Assembly: GCA_024695565.1 (NCBI GenBank)
Contig: JAILHX010000067.1
Span: 62,001 to 126,000 of the forward strand
DNA: 64,000 nucleotides
Reading direction: 5' to 3'
Origin: Saccharofermentans sp.
Lineage (GTDB): Bacteria; Bacillota_A; Clostridia; Saccharofermentanales; Saccharofermentanaceae
The translations under genes were made by a program, and so were the position numbers. Below the pieces are notes generated by a model, which saw only the letters and a list, made by a program, of their open reading frames with translations, made no database searches and was not told where the DNA came from. Each line of letters starts with the position of its first letter. Within the stretch, counting starts at the first letter, position 1. This document shows, one piece after another, positions 40,872-49,830 of the stretch.

Positions 40872-41060
40872 TGTTCCCGGGCATATAAGAAGCCGGCTCA
40901 TAAGCGGTTGCGCCGCTTGTGATCCGCTGATAAGCAGATCCACGCGAGATTCGCGAAAAGAGCTGTTTTCGAGCTTTGCTTCGTGAATAACCGGGTAAAA
41001 GTGAACTTGTTGCCAAGGTGTGTTTGATGCCCCGGGTGTACGTGCCGTTATCTTGGCAGA
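40872..41060 (+). ncRNA. Structured non-coding RNA with pseudoknot (candidate raiA-motif RNA)
   Basis: About 190 bases without a plausible ORF fold into nested and crossing helices. Closing helix: CCCGGGCAT (40876-40884) with ATGCCCCGGG (41027-41036). Inside: CATAAGCGG (40899-40907) with CCGCTTGTG (40913-40921), and CGCGA (40943-40947) with TCGCG (40951-40955), plus CGAAAA/TTTTCG just after. Crossing helix: TGCCAAG (41011-41017) with CTTGGCA (41052-41058), which interleaves with the closing helix and so makes a pseudoknot. Size, multi-branch form and host group suit the raiA motif of Bacillota, but I cannot recall its consensus well enough to be sure. A weak stem GCAT/ATGC with T6 at 41080-41104 may terminate it. 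The helices are seen; the family is a guess. Confidence 0.6.
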
Positions 41061-41143
41061 GCACCAACCCGATACCGCTGCATGTACATGAAAAATGCTT
41101 TTTTGAGGGTAAAAAATGTACGAGCTTCTATCCGGCTTCTTCC

Positions 41144-41210
41144 AAACAGTGCGGGCAAATTTCGGGCGTTTTCGCCGAGGAAAACGCCCATGTTTCCGCC
41201 CGCAGTGTTT
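41144..41210. repeat. Long two-part inverted repeat
   Basis: Outer arms AAACAGTGCGGGC (41144-41156) and GCCCGCAGTGTTT (41198-41210) pair with one mismatch; inner arms GGGCGTTTTC (41164-41173) and GAAAACGCCC (41180-41189) pair perfectly over six bases. There is no T-tract on either side. It lies between the RNA candidate and the terminator of the zinc-ribbon gene. Confidence 0.7.
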
Positions 41211-41233
41211 TCCGGACTTTGCCGGGCATGTTG

Positions 41234-41273
41234 AAAAAGGCGTCTCACAAGCGGAAAACCCTTATGAGACGCC
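41234..41273 (-). terminator. Intrinsic terminator of the zinc-ribbon/TPR gene
   Basis: Minus strand GGCGTCTCA and TGAGACGCC (41265-41273 and 41239-41247) pair perfectly over a 17-base loop and are followed by TTTTT. It lies 25 bases after the stop at 41298. Confidence 0.85.
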
Positions 41274-41297
41274 CCGGTTCAGTAATTTGATAAGGAG

Positions 41298-43058
41298 TTA
41301 CATGTCGTCAGCGCCGCCGAGCGAACCTGTACCTACGTTTCCGCCGGAACTTACCTGGAGTTCGAGCTCGTAATAGTATCCGCTTCTGAAAGTGAATTCA
41401 GGATCGTAACCATTATAGAGCTGTGAATATGTTCCGTCCTCACCGAACAGGTCAATCTCGCCAAACCACTCAGTTCCGTAACCTACCTTAATGGTATATG
41501 TACCTGCCCAGAGCCAGAGCGTTATATAGTCGCCGGGTCTTATGAACGACTGGGCCACAACGTTGCCGTCTGAATCGTAAATTCTGATGAACAATGACTG
41601 AGTGCCGGAAGGTGCATAGATCGTAAGATCGATACTGCCGTCGTCATATCTGTAATCACCGGTCTCAGGAAGCGGCTGATAGCAGGACGCCGCTCTGTCG
41701 GAAGAATCCTTGAATCTCGGCATTGAGTCAAAGATCTCCAATGCTTTGTAGTACTCTCCGTTGTTATAGTATGTCTCAGCTTCGGCATAAAGACCGGAGT
41801 AGTAATCAAGATCTGCCTGGACCATAGCAGCCATGGAGGCGGAATCCTTGAAATCTCCAAGGTTCTCAAAGATTTCGATAGCCTCCTCAAAACCGAATTC
41901 GGTCCACAGATCGTTAGCATAGATATACCAGAGGCCCTTGACGGCGTAATCAGTCAGTTCTGTTTCTTCCTCGCCCTCGGGTTTCATAACATCTTCAACA
42001 GCCTGAGGATCTTCGACAAAAACACCATACAAATAATAGGTATCACTGACAAATTGCTGTTCAGCATCCTGAGGATTGTCAAGATATGCGAGTTCAAGAT
42101 CATCAATCTGGATGCCATAGAGTATTACCAGCGCTTCCATCCAGTCGTCGTTTGCCTCGTAAGCATATGCCTGGCAGATGAGCCCATCATATCTGTACTG
42201 GTCATTGAGAAGAACAAGAGAATCAAATTTATCTGCAGCATCCTGATAACGGCCTGCATCCTTATCCTCAAATGCAGCCTTTACGATCTCATACTCTTCA
42301 AGCAAAGCCTTAGCGTCCTTGCCTTTAGCGTCTTTCCCGAAAAAATCTTCACGGTCACTTAAGATCTCGATAACCGCATCGTAATCCTTCGCCGCAACGA
42401 GCTCATCGATCGTCTGGTAGTCCAGTTCCTTCTGGGCATATTCAGCCCAATACTCGGAATCCTTATATGTGTTAAGAGCAGTAAACGTCTCAAGCGCTTC
42501 CTCATAGTTCCCGTCATCAATAGCTTCCAGGCCCTGGTTATACTTGCTCGAGAGGATAAAGAAGAATGCGCCGATACCGCCGCCTATAAGGATAACAACG
42601 CCGAGAACAATGGCGCCTATGATGATAAACGGCTTTGCTGACTTCTTCTTTTTGGGCTTTGCCGCCACAGCAGGTGCAGGTGTTTGAGCTGCAGGTGCTG
42701 ATTCAACTGCAGGAGCCGGTTCCGCAACTGGTTCCACTACTGAAACGGGTTCCGCAACCGGAGCCGCTTCTGTAACAGGCGCTGTAACCGGAACAGGGAC
42801 TGTAACCGGGGCCGGTTCCGCAACTTGTTCCGCAATGGGTTCCACAATTGCAACTCGTTCCGCAACGGGTTCCACAACCGGAACGGGCTCAGCAGCAGGT
42901 GCCGCTTCGACAACAGGTGCAGGTTCAACTATAGGTTCTGTAGCAGGTGCTGCCACGGGCTGATTATCTGCTACGGGTGCTGCTTCAGGAAGTCTCGTTC
43001 CGCAATAGCCGCAAAACAGACCTCCATCTACCTGATTTCCACAATTAGGACAAAACAT
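41298..43058 (-). CDS. Zinc-ribbon, single-TM protein with TPR-like and C-terminal beta domain
   Basis: A 586-residue protein. It begins with a double-Cys zinc ribbon (MFCPNCGNQVDGGLFCGYCG), then a 110-residue Pro/Ala/Val/Glu repeat linker (PVAEPVSVVEPVAEPAP type), a basic stretch KPKKKKSAKP and one TM helix (about 145-168). The outer part has TPR-like helical repeats (YEEALETFTALNTYKDSEYWAEY, EYYKALEIFDSMPRFKDSSD), ending in a beta domain. Zinc ribbon inside and helical repeats outside is seen in several Clostridial membrane proteins of unknown role. RBS GAGGT. It shares strand and ribbon type with the next gene upstream. Confidence 0.75.
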   Translation of the reverse strand: MFCPNCGNQVDGGLFCGYCGTRLPEAAPVADNQPVAAPATEPIVEPAPVVEAAPAAEPVPVVEPVAERVAIVEPIAEQVAEPAPVTVPVPVTAPVTEAAPVAEPVSVVEPVAEPAPAVESAPAAQTPAPAVAAKPKKKKSAKPFIIIGAIVLGVVILIGGGIGAFFFILSSKYNQGLEAIDDGNYEEALETFTALNTYKDSEYWAEYAQKELDYQTIDELVAAKDYDAVIEILSDREDFFGKDAKGKDAKALLEEYEIVKAAFEDKDAGRYQDAADKFDSLVLLNDQYRYDGLICQAYAYEANDDWMEALVILYGIQIDDLELAYLDNPQDAEQQFVSDTYYLYGVFVEDPQAVEDVMKPEGEEETELTDYAVKGLWYIYANDLWTEFGFEEAIEIFENLGDFKDSASMAAMVQADLDYYSGLYAEAETYYNNGEYYKALEIFDSMPRFKDSSDRAASCYQPLPETGDYRYDDGSIDLTIYAPSGTQSLFIRIYDSDGNVVAQSFIRPGDYITLWLWAGTYTIKVGYGTEWFGEIDLFGEDGTYSQLYNGYDPEFTFRSGYYYELELQVSSGGNVGTGSLGGADDM

Positions 43059-43104
43059 AGTGATTACCTCGCTTGTGATTCTTTTCCATAAAATTATTTA
43101 CTAT

Positions 43105-43914
43105 TTAATCCAAAACTGGAGATCCGCAGTTCTCACAGAACTTCGATCCGATCTCAATTGCAGTTCCGCAATGTTCACAGTACATTATTCCGGCTGAAGC
43201 AGGAACTGCTACGGGAGCTGCATTGAATTCTGTTGCAACAGGCACAGCAGGTTCTGTCGAGATATTACGGAAGACTGAAGGACCCTGCTGTCTCGGGATG
43301 GCGAGTGCGGGATTGAGATGAACATTCTTTCCAAACTGAACAATTCCGGTAGAACGGTTCGGAATGAATATTCCGCTGGCAAAGTGAATGTCAGCATTGC
43401 CGCCGTCTGCAACTTCAAATACAAACGGAGGGAATTCGCTTCCGTCAGGCGCCTTGCAATAGATAACATTCTGTCTTTGGTCAGTTGTCGAATAGAGGGT
43501 GAAACCATTAGCTACATCACCCATAGACAGGTCATTTAAGAAGACCTCATATCTTACACCTCCGCCGGAGAAAGACTTATCGCGGGTTACCGTAATGTTG
43601 CACGGAACGCTGAGAGGTTCATAGTTCTCAGTAAATTCCTTGATAACGCGCTTGTTCGGCGGAATGTACTTGCCGACAGGGAAGAAACGTACCAGGAGAT
43701 AAGAAGAGAGCGCTCCTAAGCCAACCAATATGGCCGCAGGCAAGACTGCTCCGTAACCCATTTCCAGATAAAAACCGAGATAAAATCCTGCAAATTCCAA
43801 ATGAAACCAGAGAATAATTGCGATAGCAACAAAACAGCCGGGTCTTCTCCCTCTTTCGAGAGCAGTCTTTCTGATTTTGTTAGTGAGCGCTGACAACGCC
43901 AGGATTTCTAACAT
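43105..43914 (-). CDS. Membrane protein with C-terminal zinc ribbon
   Basis: A 269-residue protein with a short cytosolic N-terminus, two TM helices (about 28-50 and 54-76), a beta-rich domain (about 98-205) and a C-terminal double-Cys zinc ribbon (MYCEHCGTAIEIGSKFCENCG). Both ends would be in the cytosol. No known family is recognised. GGAGG lies before the ATG. It is the upstream neighbour of the zinc-ribbon/TPR gene, 46 bases apart, and probably co-transcribed, so they may work at the same membrane site. Confidence 0.7.
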   Translation of the reverse strand: MLEILALSALTNKIRKTALERGRRPGCFVAIAIILWFHLEFAGFYLGFYLEMGYGAVLPAAILVGLGALSSYLLVRFFPVGKYIPPNKRVIKEFTENYEPLSVPCNITVTRDKSFSGGGVRYEVFLNDLSMGDVANGFTLYSTTDQRQNVIYCKAPDGSEFPPFVFEVADGGNADIHFASGIFIPNRSTGIVQFGKNVHLNPALAIPRQQGPSVFRNISTEPAVPVATEFNAAPVAVPASAGIMYCEHCGTAIEIGSKFCENCGSPVLD

Positions 43915-43966
43915 ATTATTCCTCCTCTGCCAAAATAATATGCCTAATTATACCAATTATTGATGA

Positions 43967-44389
43967 TTATTTTTTGTCAGCAACGAAAACCAGTGAATCG
44001 CCGTCAATCACTACAGTACCCTTGACTTCTTCATCCTCGTAAACGATCAAGCGTCCTCTGTCAATGCGGGAAATGCTGTAACTGACGTATTCACTGCTCA
44101 AAGTATAGTAAACACCGTCATAAACATCGTAAACAACTACGGCTGAACGGATATTCTCAACGCCGTATTCAACGGAAGTGCATAACTCTTCAACGTTATC
44201 TTTATTGAGATCAAAAAGATAAACCTGCCCGACACTCTGTGAAGAAGAAGAGATCCTCTTGCAGTACTCAATGAGGTCTATCTGGGCCTTCTCCATGTCT
44301 ATGGGCATAACTTTTCTGGGTCTTCCACACGCAGTTACAGACAATGCGAGTACGATCATCAATAAAATGATTGCGAGTCTTCTGCCCAT
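43967..44389 (-). CDS. Small lipoprotein
   Basis: A 140-residue protein with signal peptide and lipobox (MGRRLAIILLMIVLALSVTAC, Cys 21) and a compact beta-rich domain with the line VYLFDLNKDNVEELCTSVEYG, resembling the FG-GAP or EF-hand-like DLNKDG calcium motif but shortened. Function unknown. AGGAGG precedes the ATG. It follows the GHKL kinase gene on the same strand after 84 bases and could belong to the same transcript. Confidence 0.7.
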   Translation of the reverse strand: MGRRLAIILLMIVLALSVTACGRPRKVMPIDMEKAQIDLIEYCKRISSSSQSVGQVYLFDLNKDNVEELCTSVEYGVENIRSAVVVYDVYDGVYYTLSSEYVSYSISRIDRGRLIVYEDEEVKGTVVIDGDSLVFVADKK

Positions 44390-44473
44390 GGATTCCTCCT
44401 AATATCCCTTATATTTGGTAAAGCATATCATAAATGCTTAACAATTTAATTAGATAAAATGGAGAAAAATAAT

Positions 44474-45874
44474 TTAGGAATTAGAAGAAATGGGGAAAAC
44501 TATTTCAGCTCTGAACAAATAACCGTAGGGTTTCTCTTCGCAGCTGACAGTAAGTTCGCCGCCATACCCTTCGGACGCAGTCTCGATGTTGTGAATTCCG
44601 AATCCGTGGTTCTTGCGGTCGATCTTGGAACTGACAATCCTGCCGTTCTCGATTCTCGGAGACGTAAAACAAGGGTTCGTGACAGAGATCATAAAGAAGT
44701 TGTCAGTCTTCCTGAACTGCAGTTCGATTGCCCTCAGGGAATCATCAAGTTCTGCAAGTTCAGGAACGGATGCTGCCTCGATCGCATTGTCCAGGAGATT
44801 GGCCAGGATCTTGCACATATCCACGGGCGATATCTCGACTCCTGCAATCGAACCGGAACTCTTTAATGTCAGCTTATGGGACTGGGCCAGAGCGGTCTTG
44901 TCCGCGATGATGGCGTCCGCGATCGTGTCACCTGTGTGGGCACTTATATCGGCACTTGCGAGATTGTCGCCCATCTCATCCAAGTATTCGCCCATCTTGT
45001 CATATTCGCCATTTCCTAGCAAAAGTTTTAAGACCTGGATATTATTTCTCATATCGTGACGCATGGCGCGGATCTCATTATCGGATCTGGCACTGGACTC
45101 GAAGAACTTTGCCTGGGATGCTACCAGCTCCTCATTAACGTGATTTAAGTCCTTTAAGTCATCTCTTTCCTTTCTTGTAACCCTGATGTAGAAATACAGA
45201 GCCAGGAACATGAGAGTCAGCAGCATCGACAGGAGCGTGATTATTTTCTTATAGTCAACAGTATCCAGATCATCGAGCACAGATGAAAATATCGTGACAA
45301 ATGCGTCGAGGAGCAAAGATATCGTCAGCATAACGGGCATTGGGAGCGGCTGGTTATCGTTCTTACTTCTCAGACGTTTGAGCAGCAGGAGGAAAGCAAA
45401 CTCCAGAAGCTCAATGAAAAGGCTCGAAAAGATCATGACCAGCAGGCTTAAAAGTGACGTAGTCTCAGGGAAAAGGGCAAATATCTCATCGGATACACGC
45501 TCGGCTATCTGATCTCTGATAACTTCAAATATGGAATCTACCGAGAGGAGGATGTTGACTGATAAGAATGCGACCAGTATCTTCTTCCACCATTTTGCCT
45601 TGATGAATATGGCAAGAACAATGACAGTAACTCCGTAAATTAAGAGCGACTCAAGTTCTCCAATGAATATCACGTCGCTCGCACTTGAAACACCTATAAC
45701 TGCCTCGACCGCTCCGAATGTTGCTCCAAAAAGAGCGAGGGAAATATAAACGATCCGCTTGTGCTTAACTTCATACTTCAGCACACCGTCAACCATAAAT
45801 GTTGCAAGAGCTCCCTGAACGAAGTACGGAAGCATTAACAGAAACACAACCAGGCTGTTGACAGCAAATGTCAT
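44474..45874 (-). CDS. GHKL sensor histidine kinase (AgrC-like)
   Basis: A 466-residue kinase with six or so TM helices in residues 1-235, a coiled linker, then the phospho-His in IRAMRHDMRNNIQVLK and a GHKL ATPase domain (N box ILANLLDNAIEAAS, G box NHGFGIHNIE). This build is that of AgrC/VirS peptide-pheromone receptors. No AgrB or AgrD gene is close by, so the signal may be a peptide from elsewhere or the substrate of the adjacent ABC/peptidase genes. Its ATG overlaps the regulator stop by four bases. Confidence 0.88.
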   Translation of the reverse strand: MTFAVNSLVVFLLMLPYFVQGALATFMVDGVLKYEVKHKRIVYISLALFGATFGAVEAVIGVSSASDVIFIGELESLLIYGVTVIVLAIFIKAKWWKKILVAFLSVNILLSVDSIFEVIRDQIAERVSDEIFALFPETTSLLSLLVMIFSSLFIELLEFAFLLLLKRLRSKNDNQPLPMPVMLTISLLLDAFVTIFSSVLDDLDTVDYKKIITLLSMLLTLMFLALYFYIRVTRKERDDLKDLNHVNEELVASQAKFFESSARSDNEIRAMRHDMRNNIQVLKLLLGNGEYDKMGEYLDEMGDNLASADISAHTGDTIADAIIADKTALAQSHKLTLKSSGSIAGVEISPVDMCKILANLLDNAIEAASVPELAELDDSLRAIELQFRKTDNFFMISVTNPCFTSPRIENGRIVSSKIDRKNHGFGIHNIETASEGYGGELTVSCEEKPYGYLFRAEIVFPISSNS

Positions 45875-46581
45875 CTGCCGTTCCTCCTGATGTATTCAAG
45901 AAGGCTCTTCTTAACTTCCTGTGATGCGCTTCTTGCTACAGGCAGCACCTCTTTGTTGTCCATGATCACTTCGGTTGCAGAGAGTTTTTTAACGTGAGCC
46001 AGATTAATGTAATAAGATCTGTGTATCTTGGAAAAATCTGCTGATACATCGTCTACCATCCTGAGAGCTTCAGTAAACTTCATTCTCAGTTCGACTTTGC
46101 CGCTTCGAAAACAGAATCTTGTACAGTTATTTGAAGCCTCAACATAGATAAGGTCTGAGACTGAATTTACTATATCCTCACCGTCTTTATGAAGGACTAT
46201 CTTCTCATCTACCTTGAGCTTCTTCTCGAGATCCGTAAGAGTCTCCCGAAGCTTTATCTCATTAACTGGTTTGCTCAAGAAACGGAACGCGTCAACTTCA
46301 TATCCTTCCATCGCAAGCTCGGTATGACTTGTCAGAAATACTATCGGAATATCCTTGGAGAATTCACGGATCTTCTTCGCGGCAGTCATGCCGTCTACGT
46401 CTTTCATCTCGATATCGAGGAATATCGCATCAAGTTTGAACCCGTTCTCGAAGCTCCTTATGAGTTCGCTTCCGTCGGCATAGAGAAAACAGCTTACTTC
46501 AGCCTTGCCGTAAACAGACCCGATCTGCTCTGCGATCCGGCTTCTGTATGCGCTCTCATCGTCAACAATGGCAAGCCTCAT
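45871..46581 (-). CDS. LytTR-family response regulator (AgrA-like)
   Basis: A 236-residue regulator. Receiver domain: VDDESAYR, phospho-Asp in IFLDIEMKDVDGM, Lys in FLSKPVN. LytTR DNA-binding domain (about 130-236): IVLHKDGED, DLIYVEASNNCTRFCF and FSKIHRSYYINLAHVKK. LytTR proteins bind pairs of 9-bp direct repeats about two helix turns apart; just such a pair lies upstream of the M13 gene at 51890-51922. GGAGGGG precedes the ATG. It is co-transcribed with the GHKL kinase. Confidence 0.92.
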   Translation of the reverse strand: MRLAIVDDESAYRSRIAEQIGSVYGKAEVSCFLYADGSELIRSFENGFKLDAIFLDIEMKDVDGMTAAKKIREFSKDIPIVFLTSHTELAMEGYEVDAFRFLSKPVNEIKLRETLTDLEKKLKVDEKIVLHKDGEDIVNSVSDLIYVEASNNCTRFCFRSGKVELRMKFTEALRMVDDVSADFSKIHRSYYINLAHVKKLSATEVIMDNKEVLPVARSASQEVKKSLLEYIRRNGR

Positions 46582-46605
46582 GAACCCCTCCGTTAATCCT
46601 GCTGA

Positions 46606-46633
46606 TAAAGGAAAGCGCTGATCAGATCAGCGC
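46606..46633 (-). terminator. Hairpin terminator between the ABC ATPase and regulator genes
   Basis: GCGCTGAT (46615-46622) and ATCAGCGC (46626-46633) pair perfectly over a three-base loop; on the minus strand TTTCCTTT follows. It would stop transcripts of the M13-ABC unit before the two-component genes, at least in part. Confidence 0.65.
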
Positions 46634-46649
46634 CTTTCTAGTTTAACAT

Positions 46650-47324
46650 TTAGCCTATAGTCTTTCCATTCTCGAGCTTTACGATCCTCGTTCCGTACGA
46701 TGCACATCTCTCGGAGTGAGTTACCTGCAGAATGGTCAGGCCTTTCTCCTTATTAAGTTTGGAGAAAAGCTCCATGATCTCAACTGACGACTTGGCATCG
46801 AGGTTGCCCGTAGGCTCATCTGCAAGGATCACGGCGGGATTGCCGAGGACGGCTCTTGCGATGGCAACTCTCTGCTGCTGACCGCCTGACAAAGTGGCGG
46901 GCATGGCCTTGCGCTTTTCGGTAAGGCCGGTAAGCTCCAAGATCTCATCAAGTTCAGCCTTCAGAGAAGCCTTGGTCTTTCCGTTCATGGTCTGCGGAAG
47001 AAGGATGTTGTCTTCAACAGTAAGGTTCATTACAAGATTATAGAACTGGAATACAAATCCGATGTTCTTAAGGCGGAGGTCAGAGAGTTTCTTATCCTTG
47101 AGAGAACCGATGTCCTGACCGCAAAGCGAGATATTGCCCTGGAAGTCCCGATCGAGCCCTCCGATAAGATAGAGCAACGTTGATTTGCCTGAACCGGATG
47201 CTCCCATGAGGGATACGAACTCGCCTTCTGCAACATACATGCATGCATTGTCCAATACCTGGTTAAGATTTGTGTTCTTGCCGAATGTCTTGCTTACGTT
47301 ATTTACTTCGATTACTGTATTCAT
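46650..47324 (-). CDS. ABC transporter ATP-binding protein (MacB/LolD type)
   Basis: A 224-residue ATPase with Walker A GASGSGKSTLL, signature LSGGQQQRVAIARAV, Walker B VILADEPTGNLD and switch His in QVTHSERCAS. It is the usual partner for FtsX-domain permeases, and the 827-residue permease gene lies 20 bases upstream. GGAGG RBS. The pair probably exports a lipid or peptide, or drives an extracellular protein, rather than importing a nutrient. Confidence 0.92.
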   Translation of the reverse strand: MNTVIEVNNVSKTFGKNTNLNQVLDNACMYVAEGEFVSLMGASGSGKSTLLYLIGGLDRDFQGNISLCGQDIGSLKDKKLSDLRLKNIGFVFQFYNLVMNLTVEDNILLPQTMNGKTKASLKAELDEILELTGLTEKRKAMPATLSGGQQQRVAIARAVLGNPAVILADEPTGNLDAKSSVEIMELFSKLNKEKGLTILQVTHSERCASYGTRIVKLENGKTIG

Positions 47325-47343
47325 TTCTATTTCCTCCGCTAAA

Positions 47344-49818
47344 TTACTCGTACTTAAGCTGCTCAGAGATCTTCATCTTTCTCAAATTCTTTATTGGGAA
47401 CAGAACCGTTCCTGCAAAGACTAAGATAAGGATTATTCCGAACAGAATGCTCTTGACAGGATCTGTTTTGATAACCAGGAAAAGGCCCTCGGCATTTTCA
47501 GTTGCAGCTCCGATCACATTCGACAGGAACAGGCCTGTTGCGGTTCCCATGAGCGATGCGATAAATGAAGTTATCAGCATCTCGAGGAAGAGTATACCGG
47601 ACAGCTTGCCCTTGCCCATCGCAGTCGAGAGCATAACAGCACATTCCTTCTTTCTTCCTTCAAAACCGATGAGCTGGTTGCTCGCCATGCCAATGAAGGT
47701 CATTCCGACTGCGATAACGATGATCACAGCCATGATCGTCGTAAGCTGCGCCGTGTCACGGTCAAAACTCTCTTTGTATTCAGCGAATGTCCGGACACCG
47801 CTTATTCCGCTGCCGACTGCGTAAGTCTCTATCATGTTCCTAACATAATCAGGATCATCACACTTGATGAGGAAATATCCGATCTCATCTCTGAATATCT
47901 CTTTAAATTCCTGTTTTGTTAGGATGAATGTTCCTGTCGTGCCGTCAAACGACATTATCCCTACAAGACCTGCGACCTTATATTCACGCTCGATCGGAAC
48001 TACACCGTCATGATCGTAAACAATCGTTATGTTATCACCGGGATTGATCCCGTTCTTAGCGGCATATCTGTCATCTACCAGAATGCTTCCTTCTTCCAAA
48101 GAATCAGGAACCTTGTCGAAGAATTCATAATATTTGAATTCTCCGCCATCCGGCATGGCATAGAAATCGGCATATTCTTCTTTCTCACTGCCGTTGACGG
48201 TTATATACATGGGTCTCTCGTAGATTGCTTCCGTATCAGTTACACCGTCAAGTTTGTCAACGAACGTAAATGCCTTCATCTTATCGTTGCAGGATATTAT
48301 TACATCGCTCGAGAAATTGTATCCGCCCATCATGTCTATAGTTGACTGTGCAAATGTGAAGACCACCACACTCATTGCTGCTGCAGTTACGCACAGGACT
48401 CCGCTGCTGACAGTACTCTTGCGGGACATTGCCTCAATCGATGCGAGCATCCATCTTGCGTTGCCGCTCTTAGTTGCAGCCCTGTTGATAAGGGTTACGA
48501 TCCCCTTGAATATCCACGGGAACAGGAAAGCCAGAGAGGTAACGGTGCAAAGCAGGCAGATGGTAGCTCCAAAAAAACTCTGTCTGAAGAAGAATGAGCC
48601 TATTGTTCCTGCCAAAAGCACCAGTCCTGTAACAAGTCCGAATTTACTGTATTTGTACTCTGTATCCCTGTTATCGAATATGATGTCTCTAATAGACGTG
48701 CGAAGCGCCTTTAAGATCGCCTTCAGCGGGATCAGGCATTCGATCGCAGCCGCACCAATGACAACACCGATAATGAGGAAAACAGAAATCGGACGCACAT
48801 GATAAGGGATCGGGTTTCCGTTTGCATCATATGCATAGAACAGGAGATCGAAGAAAGGTTTTCTGATAAGCGTATAAAGAATAACTGCAGGAATGCTTCC
48901 TACTACGGCGTAGAAAACGTTCTCGAGAAGGAGAATGCTTCCTGTTCTGGCGGTATTCATTCCAAGGCTTCTCAGAGTTCCGATAAATGACATTCTCTCA
49001 CTGACGATCCTGTTGCAGATGGAAGCCGTTACGAAGATTACAAGAAGGAATGTAACTGCAAAGAGAAGATACAGAAACGCTGCCAATTCGTCTATGCTCT
49101 CCATCTCTTCATCGGTAAGAGCCATATTAACTACTGTGCCGTCAGGATAATATTCCTCAAGCATCCTTGCCGCTTCTTCGCAACTACTGTCATCCAAGAT
49201 ATCGATCATAAGAACGCCGACATCATTCCTTCCGCAAGACAGCACATCTGCCGTGCTCATGTTTACCAGAGCTTTATTTCCGCTAAGCAGAATATTCGTT
49301 GAACCTTGGGGCAGGATCCCCACTACGGTAAGTTCATGCTCATCACCGGCTCTGTCATGCACAACCAGCTTGTCGCCGACTTTGTAGCCGTAACTCTCGG
49401 AAAACTTATAAGCTATCAGAGTCTCGTAATCATCTAAAGCAACATCAGGCTCTAACAGTTCCATATGAATTGCCTGTTCAATATCGATGCCATAGATATT
49501 CATATACTCGGAAGTTACATAAGCATATTCACCGGGAATATCCTTATAAAGCTGTTCACTGTTCGAATTGATCTGCATGATATCCGCTTCAGGGAATCCG
49601 TCAGGAAGACCTTTTGCCGAATAACCGTCAATCATCGCTACTATGTCACCTTGAATAAGATCTCCATAGAGATCAGCTACGACATCTTTGATCGATGTAA
49701 CAAGATCAAAGCAAAGCATCGCACAAAAAGAACATACAAAGATGGAGAACACGACCAGCAAAGTCCTGAAGGGCTTGCAGAAAACGTTTTTAAGTAAATT
49801 CTTAAGTATGATATTCAT
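47344..49818 (-). CDS. FtsX/MacB-like ABC permease
   Basis: An 824-residue permease with two FtsX domains, giving about eight to ten TM helices: one near 18-38, a group near 250-385, a further group near 415-500 and the last three near 695-810. Two large extracellular domains (about 40-245 and 505-690) lie between them, as in permeases that act on extracellular substrates. The ATG at 49818 (MNIILKN) has AGGGG eight bases upstream; a GTG at 49827 abuts it and is rejected. It follows the M13 peptidase gene after 12 bases, so peptidase and transporter are made together. Confidence 0.9.
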   Translation of the reverse strand: MNIILKNLLKNVFCKPFRTLLVVFSIFVCSFCAMLCFDLVTSIKDVVADLYGDLIQGDIVAMIDGYSAKGLPDGFPEADIMQINSNSEQLYKDIPGEYAYVTSEYMNIYGIDIEQAIHMELLEPDVALDDYETLIAYKFSESYGYKVGDKLVVHDRAGDEHELTVVGILPQGSTNILLSGNKALVNMSTADVLSCGRNDVGVLMIDILDDSSCEEAARMLEEYYPDGTVVNMALTDEEMESIDELAAFLYLLFAVTFLLVIFVTASICNRIVSERMSFIGTLRSLGMNTARTGSILLLENVFYAVVGSIPAVILYTLIRKPFFDLLFYAYDANGNPIPYHVRPISVFLIIGVVIGAAAIECLIPLKAILKALRTSIRDIIFDNRDTEYKYSKFGLVTGLVLLAGTIGSFFFRQSFFGATICLLCTVTSLAFLFPWIFKGIVTLINRAATKSGNARWMLASIEAMSRKSTVSSGVLCVTAAAMSVVVFTFAQSTIDMMGGYNFSSDVIISCNDKMKAFTFVDKLDGVTDTEAIYERPMYITVNGSEKEEYADFYAMPDGGEFKYYEFFDKVPDSLEEGSILVDDRYAAKNGINPGDNITIVYDHDGVVPIEREYKVAGLVGIMSFDGTTGTFILTKQEFKEIFRDEIGYFLIKCDDPDYVRNMIETYAVGSGISGVRTFAEYKESFDRDTAQLTTIMAVIIVIAVGMTFIGMASNQLIGFEGRKKECAVMLSTAMGKGKLSGILFLEMLITSFIASLMGTATGLFLSNVIGAATENAEGLFLVIKTDPVKSILFGIILILVFAGTVLFPIKNLRKMKISEQLKYE

Positions 49819-49830
49819 TTTCTTCACCCC

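Noticed and set aside
40822..41067. Minus-strand 81-codon ORF over the RNA candidate
   Set aside because: The composition follows the RNA helices, no ribosome site is present and no protein motif is seen.
41048..41248. Minus-strand 66-codon ORF next to the RNA candidate
   Set aside because: It reads through inverted repeats and a terminator; its reading frame is a by-product of the palindromes.
42054..42928. Repeat-rich antisense frames over the zinc-ribbon/TPR gene
   Set aside because: They mirror the Pro/Ala/Glu-coding repeats; the sense frame has ribosome site, signal residues and TM helix.
44474..46581. Agr quorum-sensing locus
   Set aside because: The kinase and regulator are AgrC/AgrA-like, but no agrB or agrD-like gene was found around them, so only a relative of Agr is claimed.
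48254..48802. 182-codon ORF antisense to the FtsX permease gene
   Set aside because: Shadow frame opposite TM helices, which often leave long open antisense frames.
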